A stretch of 64,000 nt of DNA from JAJCYL01 sp040222875 (GTDB lineage: Bacteria > Bacteroidota > Bacteroidia > Cytophagales > Cyclobacteriaceae). Under the pieces are notes generated by a model. That model was not told the DNA's origin. It saw only the letters and a program-made list of their open reading frames with translations, and ran no database searches. Made by a program: the position numbers and the translations under genes. Below, piece after piece: positions 1 to 9,358 of this stretch (within the stretch, counting starts at the first letter, position 1; each line of letters begins with the position of its first letter). The stretch covers positions 496,001-560,000 of the forward strand of contig JAVKCG010000009.1 of NCBI GenBank assembly GCA_040222875.1, written 5' to 3'.

Positions 1-480
1 TAAATTGGCTTTGGCTCTGTGGTTCACTAAATGATCCTGGATTGAAATAAAAGTCCATTTTATTGTGATTTCGCCCTCACCAAAGTAATTGACCTTACGA
101 TCGAGATCTGCCACCGGATGATTTCGGATGTTGTAAGAGCCCTGATCGAACATATTGCTGAGATAATCAATGATTTCCTGCTTGGTCATCTCAGCAGCAT
201 TTGGCGATTTTGGCAGCCCCTCTGTCTTGCCTTCAATTAAATAATCATACATCCACTGTATCGTATGGCCAATATGAACCATTTGTTCACCAAAAGTTTT
301 CATCTCCTCAGTTGGCTTGTAGGGGTATAAGTTTGCTGGCATTTTTTCGGCGAGGTCCATCGTTATTCTTCTGGCTGATTCCCAAATGGGTATGTATTCT
401 TTAGAAAATTGAGATTGGGGACTTTGTGGATAGGCGAAATAACCTACGAGTGCAAATAACAAGGTGATGATGAGTTTCAT
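1..480 (-). CDS. Secreted DinB-family protein, C-terminus cut by window edge
   Basis: The reading frame begins with ATG at 480 and stays open to base 1, so only the first 160 residues are visible. It starts with a Sec signal peptide (MKLIITLLFALVGYFAYPQ). The mature part has the helical-bundle pattern of DinB/YfiT-like proteins: a histidine-containing helix (FGEQMVHIGHTIQWMYDYLI) and a later helix with a His in IQDHLVNHRAK. These His residues normally bind a metal, and family members are usually thiol-dependent transferases or of unknown function. A second, non-secreted DinB gene lies at 35080-35601. Export of this copy is inferred from the signal peptide. The substrate is unknown. Confidence 0.75.
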   Translation of the reverse strand, partial: MKLIITLLFALVGYFAYPQSPQSQFSKEYIPIWESARRITMDLAEKMPANLYPYKPTEEMKTFGEQMVHIGHTIQWMYDYLIEGKTEGLPKSPNAAEMTKQEIIDYLSNMFDQGSYNIRNHPVADLDRKVNYFGEGEITIKWTFISIQDHLVNHRAKANL

Positions 481-572
481 AATGCCTTTTATTGAGTGAA
501 TAGTTGAAGTTATGAAGATTTCTGAACTCTATCTGCCATACCCTTCTTGAATAGCATTCGTATTTTAGCAGT

Positions 573-815
573 ATGATTTTGAAAATTGCTGCTTACGGTA
601 TTGCCAGGGACATACTCGGAGCAAACAACATCCAATACGAGGTAAATGATGGAGTTAACACATCAGAACTCTTGACGAAATTAAAAACTGATTATCCTGA
701 TTTTCAACAATTGAATTCGTTGCTGATGGCTGTAAATACCGAATACGCCAAACCGGATCAGGTGATTGCAGAAAGTGATGAAGTAGTGCTCATACCCCCT
801 GTAAGCGGTGGATGA
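573..815 (+). CDS. moaD: MoaD/ThiS-family sulfur carrier, molybdopterin synthase small subunit
   Basis: An 80-residue beta-grasp protein ending in the diagnostic Gly-Gly (PPVSGG). The C-terminal glycine is thiocarboxylated and donates sulfur to precursor Z in molybdenum-cofactor synthesis. Length and ending fit MoaD. The stop codon overlaps the start of the next gene, moaE, by 8 bases, which supports MoaD over ThiS. The upstream 90 bases are AT-rich, with no clear consensus promoter. The other moa genes are not in the window. Confidence 0.9.
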   Translation: MILKIAAYGIARDILGANNIQYEVNDGVNTSELLTKLKTDYPDFQQLNSLLMAVNTEYAKPDQVIAESDEVVLIPPVSGG

Positions 816-1224
816 GATTCTCATAACGGACCAGCGTTTAGATCCCGATGCAATCATAAAATCGGTACAGTATGACGGTGCTGGTGCAATCAATGTTTTT
901 ATTGGTACTGTTAGAAACAAGACTTCTGACAAATCGGTAGCGAGGCTTGAATATGAAGCCTATGATGCGATGGCTATAAAGGAAATTCAAAAAATCTTAG
1001 ATACCGCCAAGTCCAAATGGCCAATTCAGAAGATCACTGTTCATCACCGTAAGGGCACTTTGAAAATTGGGGATGCAGCGGTTGTCATTGCTGTTTCAAC
1101 ACCCCATAGAAAGGCATCATTCGAGGCCTGCGAGTTTGTAATAGACACATTGAAGCAAACGGTACCTATCTGGAAGAAAGAGGTTTTTGAAGATGGCGAG
1201 ATATGGGTGAGCGCCACCCCATAA
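808..1224 (+). CDS. moaE: Molybdopterin synthase catalytic subunit MoaE
   Basis: This 138-residue protein matches MoaE over its whole length: FIGTVRN near residue 32, the YEAYDAMA segment, an HHRKG stretch, and the Lys-rich end PIWKKEVFEDGEIWV that contributes the catalytic lysine. It joins with MoaD to convert precursor Z to molybdopterin in the cytoplasm. The start is a GTG at 808 that overlaps the moaD stop by 8 bases, indicating translational coupling. No in-frame ATG gives a better N-terminus. It converges on the following minus-strand gene with only 4 bases between stops. Confidence 0.92.
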   Translation: MDEILITDQRLDPDAIIKSVQYDGAGAINVFIGTVRNKTSDKSVARLEYEAYDAMAIKEIQKILDTAKSKWPIQKITVHHRKGTLKIGDAAVVIAVSTPHRKASFEACEFVIDTLKQTVPIWKKEVFEDGEIWVSATP

Positions 1225-1228
1225 ATAA

Positions 1229-3343
1229 TTACTCAACCTTGATTAATTGCTTAGCCTGTAACGGCTGGTCAACAGGTAGTTTACAGGTTTTGTTTTCGCA
1301 GACATAAATCATTGTTCGACCATCAACCAGCTTATTCTTAAGAAGATCTAGTGAGCCTTCATCTGAACCTCCTAAAACTAAGACGTTAGGTAGATAAGCT
1401 TGCAGTAGCTCATTTCTATGATTTTTGTGAGATTCGCCTACAATTGCCACTTCATAATAGGGGTGTGTAAAGTTGCCCATCAAGCTGACCCAATTGGCAT
1501 AATACCATGCATTTTGCTCCAATTCAGATTCCATATTAGCTAGCATTTGCCTGGCATGTTCAATGTAAGTATCGTTGGTAAAATACAAGCCAAGCTTCAA
1601 TAAGTTTTTGGCCATAATTGAGTTTGATGATGGAATCACATTGTCCGTGGTCTCGGTTTTTCTGGTTATCAAATTATCATCTTCATCGGCATTGAAATAA
1701 AACATTTGATTGCGGCTGTCTAAAAAATGGGCCAATACATATTCATTGAGCTGTTTTGCCTTATACAACCAGCTTTCATCAAAAGTGGCTTCATACAAAG
1801 TGATAAATGCAGAGATGGTAAGACTATAATCATCCAAAAATCCGTTAACCGATGATTGACCATTCTTATAACTACGCATTAAATGACCACCCTCAAGTAA
1901 TTGATTATCCACTATAAACAGACCAATTTCTATAGCTTTATTTAAGAACAGCTCATCATTGAATGCCAGGTACGCATTAATGAGACCAGAAATCATTAAA
2001 CTGTTCCAGGAGGTCAGCACTTTGTCATCAGTGCCTGGTCTTATTCGACTATTCCGATGTTTAAGAAGTTTTGCCCTGCTTGACATCAGGCTCAATGAAT
2101 CTTCGCTTGAATCAGTTCCTTTTTCTTCGGAAAAATCACCGAAGCTATCATAATTAGTATGCAGGATGCTCTTCCCTTTTTCCCAATTACCAGAGCTGGA
2201 AACATTGTAAAATTCTTTGAAAATGGAGGCTTCCTGCCCCAGTAATGAATCTATTTCCGTGGCTGTCCAAACGTAGAAGTTGCCCTCCCCCCCCTCGCTA
2301 TCGGCATCAATTGACGAATAGAACCCACCGGCCTCATCGCTCATTTCACTGATCAGCCAATCAAATGTTTCATAAACCACGGTTCTGTACTTCTCATTTC
2401 CGCTCAGCCTATAAGCTTGGCTGTAAAGTCCGATAAGCTGGGCGTTATCATACAGCATTTTTTCAAAGTGGGGTACTTTCCAAAACCTATCTGTACTGTA
2501 CCTGACAAACCCACCTGCGAGGTGATCATATATACCACCCTTGGACATAGAATGCAGTGTTAATTCCACTGCTTCTTTGGCGGATTCATTGTTGTTGTAG
2601 TAAGCCGCCGCTAAAAGTGCTTCATAAACCACCGGTGTCGGAAACTTTGGCGCCCCTGATCTACCTCCCCATTTACGATCAATATTTGATAACATTTGAT
2701 CGATATGATTCAAATATTCCTCTCTTTTAAAGCCTTTTGTGTTTTGATTTCTGCTGATAACATCGAGACTCTTAATCCCATTGGTAATGTTATCCGCCTG
2801 CGCCATCAACCTGGATTTGTCTTCTGCATAAGCATTTTGAAAAAACTCGAGAATTTCCAGCCAATTATCTTTTGGGTAATATGTGCCAGCAAAAACCGGC
2901 CGGCCATCAGGCAGTGCTATTACATTAAGCGGCCAGCCCCCACGACCGTTGATCATCATGGCGGCATCCATATAGACTTTGTCGATATCAGGTCGCTCCT
3001 CTCTATCAACTTTAATCGAAATAAAGCTCTCGTTCATGATGTTTGCCACTGAGGTATCAGAAAATGATTCATGCTCCATAACATGGCACCAGTGACATGA
3101 AGAGTAACCCACACTGACCACTAGTAACTTATCGTCTTTCTGGGCCTTTTTTAAAACTGCCTCGTTCCAGGGGTACCAGTTGACCGGATTGTGGGCATGC
3201 TGGAGTAAATATGGACTGGTTTCATTGATCAGGGCATTGGTATACTCATGGTTATCATTTTGAGCTGTTGAATTATTCCTCTGACATGCACCCACAAGTA
3301 AAAGTGCGGTCAAAATGATAATTATATGGGTAAGCCTGATCAT
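1229..3343 (-). CDS. Thioredoxin-domain DUF255 lipoprotein (YyaL/SPATA20-like)
   Basis: A 704-residue protein with a lipoprotein signal (lipobox LVGAC, Cys20). It then carries the DUF255 thioredoxin-like domain of the YyaL/SPATA20 family: SPYLLQHAHNPVNWYPW at about 43-59, the CHWC active-site-like motif at 83-86, and KVDREERPDID. The C-terminal two thirds are an alpha/alpha six-barrel like that of N-acylglucosamine epimerases. Family function is not established; a redox or carbohydrate-binding role is inference. The lipid anchor suggests a periplasmic or outer-membrane location, which is less usual for the family. It lies 24 bases downstream of the sugar transporter on the same strand, so the two may be co-transcribed. 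Confidence 0.88.
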   Translation of the reverse strand: MIRLTHIIIILTALLLVGACQRNNSTAQNDNHEYTNALINETSPYLLQHAHNPVNWYPWNEAVLKKAQKDDKLLVVSVGYSSCHWCHVMEHESFSDTSVANIMNESFISIKVDREERPDIDKVYMDAAMMINGRGGWPLNVIALPDGRPVFAGTYYPKDNWLEILEFFQNAYAEDKSRLMAQADNITNGIKSLDVISRNQNTKGFKREEYLNHIDQMLSNIDRKWGGRSGAPKFPTPVVYEALLAAAYYNNNESAKEAVELTLHSMSKGGIYDHLAGGFVRYSTDRFWKVPHFEKMLYDNAQLIGLYSQAYRLSGNEKYRTVVYETFDWLISEMSDEAGGFYSSIDADSEGGEGNFYVWTATEIDSLLGQEASIFKEFYNVSSSGNWEKGKSILHTNYDSFGDFSEEKGTDSSEDSLSLMSSRAKLLKHRNSRIRPGTDDKVLTSWNSLMISGLINAYLAFNDELFLNKAIEIGLFIVDNQLLEGGHLMRSYKNGQSSVNGFLDDYSLTISAFITLYEATFDESWLYKAKQLNEYVLAHFLDSRNQMFYFNADEDDNLITRKTETTDNVIPSSNSIMAKNLLKLGLYFTNDTYIEHARQMLANMESELEQNAWYYANWVSLMGNFTHPYYEVAIVGESHKNHRNELLQAYLPNVLVLGGSDEGSLDLLKNKLVDGRTMIYVCENKTCKLPVDQPLQAKQLIKVE

Positions 3344-3367
3344 AGTAATTTTTAGTTGAAACCGCTA

Positions 3368-4699
3368 TCACTTCACCATAATCCCCTCTAATTCTTCCAG
3401 TGATTTACCCTTAGTTTCCGGCATGATTTTCCATACCCATAAAAGCTGAAAGACCATCATTACTGCGAAAAAACTAAAGATGATTCCGCTGCCAAATTGC
3501 CCAGCAAAATATGGGAAAACACTGGAAACAAGTGCTGCAAAAACCCAATGGGTACCGCATCCTAAAGAGTTACCGTATGAACGCACATCATTCGGGAAGA
3601 TTTCTGTAATAAAAACCCAAATCACTGCTCCCTGACCGATTGCATGGGAGGCAATAAAGACAAAGAGTAGTATTGGCACCAACATAGTACCTAATCCGAA
3701 ACCACTCAAAAAAGCAAAAGCTACAAGGGCCAGCGATATGATGTAACCAATTGATCCTATGTACATTAAAAACCGTCGTCCCATTCGGTCTATAAGTGCC
3801 AATCCAACCATAGTAAATACAAGATTTACTATACCGATACCAACTGACGATAACAGCGATGCTTCATCACCCATCCCTGTTTCTGTAAAAATTCTCGGAG
3901 CGTAATATATTACTGCATTAATCCCCGACATCTGATTGAAAAAGGCAAGTAGAAAGGCCAGCAAAATTGGACGTAAATACTTCCCCGAAAGGAATTCTTT
4001 AATCCCCACTTCTTTTGCGTTCGCATCGTGATGCTCTTGAATTTCTTTTAGGTTCTCATCTACGGCCTCCGGATTGATGATGGTCAATACTCTTTTGGCT
4101 TCATCTACAAGTCCCCGTTTTACAATTAACCATCTTGGGCTTCTGGGTACGGTCAAAATCAAGATAACAAAAGCGAGTGCCGGAATGCCTTCAATGCCCA
4201 ACATCAACCGCCAGTTTCCATCACCACCTCCTCCGATAAGATAGTTGGAAAAGTAAGCCAGCATTATACCGAATACAATGTTGAACTGAAACAACGCCGT
4301 TAATTGACCTCTTTTTTCCCTGGGTGCTATTTCAGCAATGTACATTGGCGCTATCACTGAAGATGCCCCTACTCCTAACCCTCCAATGAACCTAAATAAC
4401 ATTAGAAAATAGACATCTGGAGCTAATGCTGAACCGACAGCCGAAATGAAATAGAGTATAGCTATCCAAAAAAGGGATTTTTTCCTTCCTAGAATATCTG
4501 CTGGATAAGCTCCAAGTAGAGCCCCAATTACTGTCCCATAAAGGGCCATTCCTACCATCTGACCAATAATAGTGTCACTTAGTCCCCACAGCTGCTGTAT
4601 TTCTTGTTCAGCACCAGAAATAACAGCTGTATCAAACCCAAACAAGAAGCCGCCAAGTGCCACGGTTATTGACCAGAGAATTACTTTCTTTGCATTCAT
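3368..4699 (-). CDS. MFS sugar porter (sugar:H+ symporter family)
   Basis: A 443-residue, 12-helix transporter with sugar-porter signatures: GGFLFGFDTAVISGA in helix 1, RFIGGLGVGASSVIAPMYI and the following EIAPREKRGQL, PRSPRWL before the central loop, QMSGINAVIYYAPRIF in helix 7, and PETKGKSLEELE at the C-terminus. It should import a monosaccharide such as xylose, glucose or galactose across the inner membrane. The substrate cannot be read from sequence. Full length for the family. The gene is divergent from the SRPBCC/GyrI gene at 4804. Confidence 0.9.
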   Translation of the reverse strand: MNAKKVILWSITVALGGFLFGFDTAVISGAEQEIQQLWGLSDTIIGQMVGMALYGTVIGALLGAYPADILGRKKSLFWIAILYFISAVGSALAPDVYFLMLFRFIGGLGVGASSVIAPMYIAEIAPREKRGQLTALFQFNIVFGIMLAYFSNYLIGGGGDGNWRLMLGIEGIPALAFVILILTVPRSPRWLIVKRGLVDEAKRVLTIINPEAVDENLKEIQEHHDANAKEVGIKEFLSGKYLRPILLAFLLAFFNQMSGINAVIYYAPRIFTETGMGDEASLLSSVGIGIVNLVFTMVGLALIDRMGRRFLMYIGSIGYIISLALVAFAFLSGFGLGTMLVPILLFVFIASHAIGQGAVIWVFITEIFPNDVRSYGNSLGCGTHWVFAALVSSVFPYFAGQFGSGIIFSFFAVMMVFQLLWVWKIMPETKGKSLEELEGIMVK

Positions 4700-4803
4700 A
4701 AATTGGTATTTCAGTAAATATAAAATTCTCCAAATAAAGTGTTGGATTTAAGCGATTTAGAGCCTGAGTTCATTACTATTTTAATTCAATAACCATTACA
4801 ATT

Positions 4804-5727
4804 ATGCCTAAGATTAATGTCATTAAATCAATCAAAATTGATTCTCCGATAGAAATGATTTTTAACACACTTAATGATTTCAACCATTGGCAAGTGTGGT
4901 CTCCCTGGCTCATAATGGAGCCAGAAGCTGAGGTTAAAATTGCCGAGGACTCGAAGTCGTATTCATGGAATGGCAAACGGATAGGCAGTGGTAACATGAA
5001 AGTTACTAGCGAAGAACCGCATCAAAAGATTAATTACGACTTGAATTTTCTGAAACCCTGGAAATCATCAGCCAAAGTGCGATTTGAGTTGGAACCCGAT
5101 GGTGATATGACCAAAGTCAGTTGGGTGATGGATAGCAGCCTGGCGTTCTTCATGTTCTGGATGAAGGCCATGATGCAGGCCTTCATCGGGATGGATTTTG
5201 AACGTGGTTTAAATATGCTTAAAGATTATATGGAAGATGGTATTGTGCATTCACAATTGGATTTTAAAGGAGAGAGTACATTTCCGGGGTTTGATTACAT
5301 AGGCCTAAAAAGATACTGCAACATTGACGAAATGCCTGCGAAAATGGCCGCCGATTTTGATAAAATAAATGAATTTTTGGCTAAAAATCCTGATTTCAAT
5401 GCAAGTCAAGTATTTACCATTTACCATAATTGGGATATGGTGAAGCAGAAAGTATCTTATACTTCAGGAGTTGCAGTAGGTCAACCCGAAATTGATCTTA
5501 CAGATGGCTTTATAAGTGGCAAAATCCCTAAAATCAAGGTTTTTACACTAAGACACATTGGCCCATACAGGCACTTAGGTAACGCGTGGAGTACTCTTTA
5601 CAACATGAAGCAGGGAAAGCATTTGAAAATACAGAAAAACATCCACCCATTTGAGACATACGTCAATGATCCAAAAGAAGTACCTGAAAACGATCTGATC
5701 ACCGATATTCACTTTGCCATAAAGTAA
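4804..5727 (+). CDS. SRPBCC domain fused to GyrI-like small-molecule-binding domain
   Basis: 307 residues. Residues 1-150 fit an SRPBCC/polyketide-cyclase-like fold (SPIEMIFNTLNDFNHWQVWSPW, KVRFELEPDGDMTKVSWVM). The remaining part resembles the GyrI-like/SOUL effector-binding domain (FTIYHNWDMV, FTLRHIGPYRHLGNAW). Such proteins bind hydrophobic small molecules, and some hydrolyse or sequester ligands; the ligand here is unknown. No signal peptide and no DNA-binding domain is present, so it is not a MerR/AraC regulator. It is divergent from the sugar porter, with about 100 bases between start codons. Confidence 0.82.
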   Translation: MPKINVIKSIKIDSPIEMIFNTLNDFNHWQVWSPWLIMEPEAEVKIAEDSKSYSWNGKRIGSGNMKVTSEEPHQKINYDLNFLKPWKSSAKVRFELEPDGDMTKVSWVMDSSLAFFMFWMKAMMQAFIGMDFERGLNMLKDYMEDGIVHSQLDFKGESTFPGFDYIGLKRYCNIDEMPAKMAADFDKINEFLAKNPDFNASQVFTIYHNWDMVKQKVSYTSGVAVGQPEIDLTDGFISGKIPKIKVFTLRHIGPYRHLGNAWSTLYNMKQGKHLKIQKNIHPFETYVNDPKEVPENDLITDIHFAIK

Positions 5728-5828
5728 TTGCGGTTTGATCTATCGTTTTTATTGAATAATTGCATCCTGTGATGCCTAAAAAAGTGATGTGCCTTTTTAA
5801 GAAAAATACTGAGTACTTACTTGGATTG

Positions 5829-5926
5829 TTAGGTGTATGTACCTAATTTAGGCTTGAGTTTAGTCTCAAATTCATAGCTGGTTGAAATGAGTCATCGGGA
5901 ATTTCCTGGTGACTTTTTCTTTTTTA
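5829..5926 (+). ncRNA. Candidate structured non-coding RNA or 3'UTR element ending in a terminator
   Basis: In the 330-base gap 5728-6057 three hairpins follow one another on the plus strand. 5829-5846 is TTAGGT/ACCTAA with a 6-base loop. 5854-5869 is TTGAG/CTCAA with a 6-base loop. 5890-5914 is a 10-bp stem followed by a T-run. The terminator lies 163 bases after the preceding stop codon, which is far for a simple gene end. The transcript may therefore be a small RNA or a long structured 3'UTR. No convincing promoter was found directly upstream. The RNA nature is inference. Confidence 0.35.
5890..5926 (+). terminator. Strong rho-independent terminator
   Basis: AGTCATCGGG pairs with CCTGGTGACT over 10 positions (two G-U pairs) around a 5-base AATTT loop, followed by TTTTCTTTTTT. 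It ends transcription from 4804-5727 or from the candidate RNA upstream, and insulates the M20 gene at 6058. Confidence 0.8.
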
Positions 5927-6057
5927 GTGATCCTAGCAAATTATTTCCCTTCTGCTTCAAACATTCTCCATTAGAAATTCCTGCTCAAGCGACCAAAGTT
6001 GGCGTTGACTTCCTACCTTAGATTTCATCATTGATTCATTAGTAAGAAAATTATATC

Positions 6058-7392
6058 ATGAAAATCTCAGTAACAATTCTATCTGCCCTCCTTCTTTGTT
6101 CTTTCAACCTTACAAATACTGAACTTAAAAAGTCACTTGATGTCTTTATTGGTTCTGAAATTGACAACCTACAGGCCTTCTATACTTCTATCCATCAGAA
6201 CCCTGAAATATCACTTGAAGAAAAAGAAACTTCAAAGAAGCTGGCGAATGAATTGAAAAAATTAGGATTTGAGGTAACTGAGAATTTTGGTGGCTATGGT
6301 GTAGTGGGTATTTATAAAAACGGTGATGGCCCCCAAATCCTTTACCGCACTGATATGGATGCATTACCTGTTCAGGAAAAAACCGATTTAGATTATGCCA
6401 GTACTAAAATGATGGTAAACCCCTGGAACAATAATAATGAATCCTTCACGATGCATGCGTGTGGCCATGATATGCACATGACTGTATGGACAGGTGTGGC
6501 ACAAGCCATGGTTGCAATGAAAGATCAGTGGAATGGTACACTAATGTTGATTGGGCAGCCGGCGGAAGAAATTGGACAGGGCTCAAGAATGATGCTTGAA
6601 AATGGGCTCTATGAAAAATTTGGTGTACCAGATTTTGGTTTAGGAATGCATTCCAGCCCAACAATAGCCGCTGGTAAAGTAGGACTTGGTCAGGGCTGGA
6701 GTATGGCAGCCGTGGAGTCTGTTGATATTAATGTCTATGGTTTTGGGGCTCACGGTGCTTCTCCCCATATGTCTGTAGATCCCGTAGTGTTGGCTTCTAT
6801 GATTGTAATGGAGCTGCAAACAATAGTGAGCCGAAATATGAAGCCTATTGACGATGCTGTGATTACTGTGGGCTCAATGCATGGTGGAACCAAACACAAT
6901 ATAATTCCCGATGAGGTTAAATTGCAATTGACCATAAGAACATACACTCAAGAAGTACGGGATTTGATTCATAAGAGAATAAAGGAAATATGTGATGGGA
7001 CAGCAATGGCCGCAGGATTGCCAAAAGATAAGTGGCCAAAAGTTACCAAGCTTGACCAATTTACCCCAGCCAACTACAACAGCCCTAACCTGGTGACCAA
7101 AATCATCAATTCATCCAAAAAAGCAATAGGCGATGCCAATGTAGAAGATGCAGAACCTCAAATGGTCGGGGAAGATTTCTCCAGATTTGGGCAAACCGAA
7201 CACAACGTACCAACAGTATTAATGTGGCTGGGCACAGTGCCTGATTCAAGGATGAAAGCCATGAGAGATGAGGGTTATAATCTGCCTGCCCTACATTCGC
7301 CATTTTATTACCCTGACCCCAGGCCATCAATCGAAACGGGAGTGAAAGTAGGTACGACAGCACTGATTGACCTATTTAATTCCCCGAATTAA
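6058..7392 (+). CDS. Secreted M20-family amidohydrolase/peptidase
   Basis: A 444-residue protein with a Sec signal peptide (MKISVTILSALLLCSFNLTNT) and the M20 amidohydrolase metal-site motifs: RTDMDALPVQE, HACGHDMHM and GQPAEEIGQGS. The dimerisation domain is inserted around residues 220-340 (GFGAHGASPHMSVDPV). Family members hydrolyse N-acyl amino acids, hippurate or similar amide bonds using two metal ions; the exact substrate is unknown. The mature enzyme is expected in the periplasm. The MazG gene follows after 5 bases and probably shares the transcript. Confidence 0.88.
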   Translation: MKISVTILSALLLCSFNLTNTELKKSLDVFIGSEIDNLQAFYTSIHQNPEISLEEKETSKKLANELKKLGFEVTENFGGYGVVGIYKNGDGPQILYRTDMDALPVQEKTDLDYASTKMMVNPWNNNNESFTMHACGHDMHMTVWTGVAQAMVAMKDQWNGTLMLIGQPAEEIGQGSRMMLENGLYEKFGVPDFGLGMHSSPTIAAGKVGLGQGWSMAAVESVDINVYGFGAHGASPHMSVDPVVLASMIVMELQTIVSRNMKPIDDAVITVGSMHGGTKHNIIPDEVKLQLTIRTYTQEVRDLIHKRIKEICDGTAMAAGLPKDKWPKVTKLDQFTPANYNSPNLVTKIINSSKKAIGDANVEDAEPQMVGEDFSRFGQTEHNVPTVLMWLGTVPDSRMKAMRDEGYNLPALHSPFYYPDPRPSIETGVKVGTTALIDLFNSPN

Positions 7393-7397
7393 CATCT

Positions 7398-7724
7398 ATG
7401 ACCATACAAGAAACGCAGAAAATTGTAGATGATTGGATTAATTCCACGGGAGTCCGATATTTTAATGAATTGACCAACATGGCGATTTTGACTGAAGAAG
7501 TGGGGGAACTTGCCAGGATTATTGCCAGAAAATACGGTGAACAATCATTTAAAAGTTCTGACAAAGACCATGATTTGGGTGATGAGATGGCCGATATTCT
7601 GTGGGTTTTAGTTTGTCTGGCGAATCAAACAGGCATAGATTTAACCGAAGCTTTCCAAAAGAATCTTCAAAAGAAAAACCAGAGGGACAAGTTACGCCAT
7701 AAGGCAAATAAAAAATTGAATTGA
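7398..7724 (+). CDS. MazG-like nucleotide pyrophosphohydrolase
   Basis: A 108-residue all-alpha NTP-PPase: the first acidic motif EEVGELARIIARKYGE and the second DEMADILWVLVCLA supply the Mg-binding Glu/Asp residues. Single-domain enzymes of this type hydrolyse (d)NTPs or modified nucleotides to the monophosphate and PPi. It starts 5 bases after the M20 stop, so it is likely co-transcribed. It is cytoplasmic, and the substrate is unknown. Confidence 0.85.
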   Translation: MTIQETQKIVDDWINSTGVRYFNELTNMAILTEEVGELARIIARKYGEQSFKSSDKDHDLGDEMADILWVLVCLANQTGIDLTEAFQKNLQKKNQRDKLRHKANKKLN

Positions 7725-7772
7725 CCAGCCCAGAATTCTTTTTTTTAACAAGGTTTTACTTAATTCATTTAA

Positions 7773-8864
7773 ATGATCAAAGTACCGGAGAATATTAAAA
7801 CGCTCAGCAGTTATGAGCCTGGAAAAACTGTTGCTGAGTTAGTTGAAGAAAATAAATGGGACAATTATGCGGTACTATGGAATAACGAGAATTCACTTGG
7901 CTCTTCTCCGAAAGCCATGGAAGCTGTTAAGAATGAATTGACAAAATCAAATTTTTACCCTGACCCTAAAGGCAGAAAGCTGTGTTCGCTATTGGCGAAG
8001 AAAGTTGGTAAAAAGACGGAAAATATCGTTTTGGGTAATGGCTCTGAAGCGCTGCTGCTGAACATAATCAGGGCATTCTGTGACGATGGGAACGAAGTGC
8101 TCACATCAGAAGGCACTTTTATGATCATCTATAATTGGGCTAAAATAAATAACGTTATCTGTAGGGCAGTTCCATTGACAGATGATTACAAATTTGATCT
8201 TGATGGCATAATAAAATCGATAAACAGGGATACTAAAGTGATATATCTTTCTAATATCAATAATCCCACTGGTACAATGATCACGGAACGTGAACTTGAC
8301 AACTTTCTTAACAAAGTACCTGAAGAAGTGTTGGTTATCGTAGATGAAGCCTATTTCGAGTTTTCATCGTTTCTAAATGACGACTATCCCGACAGCACTA
8401 AATTTGATCGGGATAATGTGATAACAGTTCGAACGCTCTCTAAGGCTTATGGTATTGCTGGCATTAGATTGGGCTACGCTATTGCCCCTAAAGAGCTGAT
8501 TGAGTCGCTTTATAAAGTGAGGTTGACATTTGAACCTTCTAATCTCACACAGGCAGCAGGTATAGGAGCGATAGATGATGATAAGTTTTTAACCCAAACA
8601 CTAAAAAACAACAAAAAAGGCCTACAAGACTATTATACCTGTTTTGATCAATTGGGAATCACGTTTGTGCCGTCAGGTGGAAATTTTGTGATGATTGACC
8701 TTGAATCTCCTGAACAGGCCAAGCAAGTTTACGAAGGGCTTTTTAATAAAGGGGTTTTGGTTCGATTACTTGGTGGTCCACTTTCTCATTGTATAAGAAT
8801 TACAGTGGGCAGCCAGAAAGAAAATGAATTGTGTATTGCGGGGCTTCAGGCAATGTACTCGTAA
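7773..8864 (+). CDS. HisC-like class I/II pyridoxal-phosphate aminotransferase
   Basis: A 363-residue fold-type I aminotransferase close to histidinol-phosphate aminotransferases: GNGSEALLLNIIRAF, SNINNPTGTM, VDEAYFEFS, and the PLP-lysine region TLSKAYGIAGIRLGYA, with Arg near the C-terminus (CIRITVG). No other histidine-biosynthesis gene is near, so it may be HisC or a related amino-acid or threonine-phosphate enzyme. I therefore give no gene symbol. It is followed by a hairpin at 8865-8902 that serves as a terminator for the facing gene. Confidence 0.83.
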   Translation: MIKVPENIKTLSSYEPGKTVAELVEENKWDNYAVLWNNENSLGSSPKAMEAVKNELTKSNFYPDPKGRKLCSLLAKKVGKKTENIVLGNGSEALLLNIIRAFCDDGNEVLTSEGTFMIIYNWAKINNVICRAVPLTDDYKFDLDGIIKSINRDTKVIYLSNINNPTGTMITERELDNFLNKVPEEVLVIVDEAYFEFSSFLNDDYPDSTKFDRDNVITVRTLSKAYGIAGIRLGYAIAPKELIESLYKVRLTFEPSNLTQAAGIGAIDDDKFLTQTLKNNKKGLQDYYTCFDQLGITFVPSGGNFVMIDLESPEQAKQVYEGLFNKGVLVRLLGGPLSHCIRITVGSQKENELCIAGLQAMYS

Positions 8865-8902
8865 CAAAAAAGAAGCCCCGAAGTGTCGCTTACTCTCCGG
8901 GG
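8865..8902 (-). terminator. Rho-independent terminator for the minus-strand small gene
   Basis: Read on the minus strand, CCCCGGAG... pairs with ...CTTCGGGG (5 strong pairs plus a short extension past one mismatch) and is followed by CTTCTTTTTTG. It faces the HisC-like stop at 8864. It would end transcription of 8952-9176, and its stem may also slow plus-strand polymerase. Confidence 0.6.
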
Positions 8903-8951
8903 ACTCAACCAGCTATGGAAATAGATTTGATTAGATAGTATTAGGTAAATT

Positions 8952-9176
8952 CTAAATCAAAATGCCATCCTCTATTCCGAGGTTAGCATTGAGTGTTTCA
9001 TTTAAATTTCTCGTTACCTTATCGGCCAGATTCCTTGCACTTATCGGGACTGAAGCAAGCAACTGAAAGCGATAGTTATTAGAGCTGTTCAATTTTGCAA
9101 TCCGGTATCTCTCCACATCACCAAATTCGTATTCACAAGTATCGGGGTTAAACCAAATAACCCTGGATGTTATCAT
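8952..9176 (-). CDS. Small hypothetical protein, 74 residues
   Basis: I do not recognise this protein. From the ATG at 9176 it reads MITSRVIWFNPDTCEYEFGDVERY and continues for 74 residues with no signal peptide or membrane segment. A TTG six bases earlier is a less likely start. It has its own downstream terminator (8865-8902) and an AT-rich upstream region (9183-9358), which supports a real, independently transcribed gene. Composition is ordinary, with mixed beta/alpha propensity. Confidence 0.6.
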   Translation of the reverse strand: MITSRVIWFNPDTCEYEFGDVERYRIAKLNSSNNYRFQLLASVPISARNLADKVTRNLNETLNANLGIEDGILI

Positions 9177-9358
9177 CTTCAAATCCCTTTTTAATACAAT
9201 TAATCCTTAAACCAGTACAAATATCTAATTTCTATGTATATAACAAAATATTATTAGATTAATACAATTATATATAACACATTCTTTTTTTTATTATATT
9301 TTATCAAGTAATATTTCATTGTTGCGGTGTTTATTTAGGCTTGAAGCAACACGCTTGT

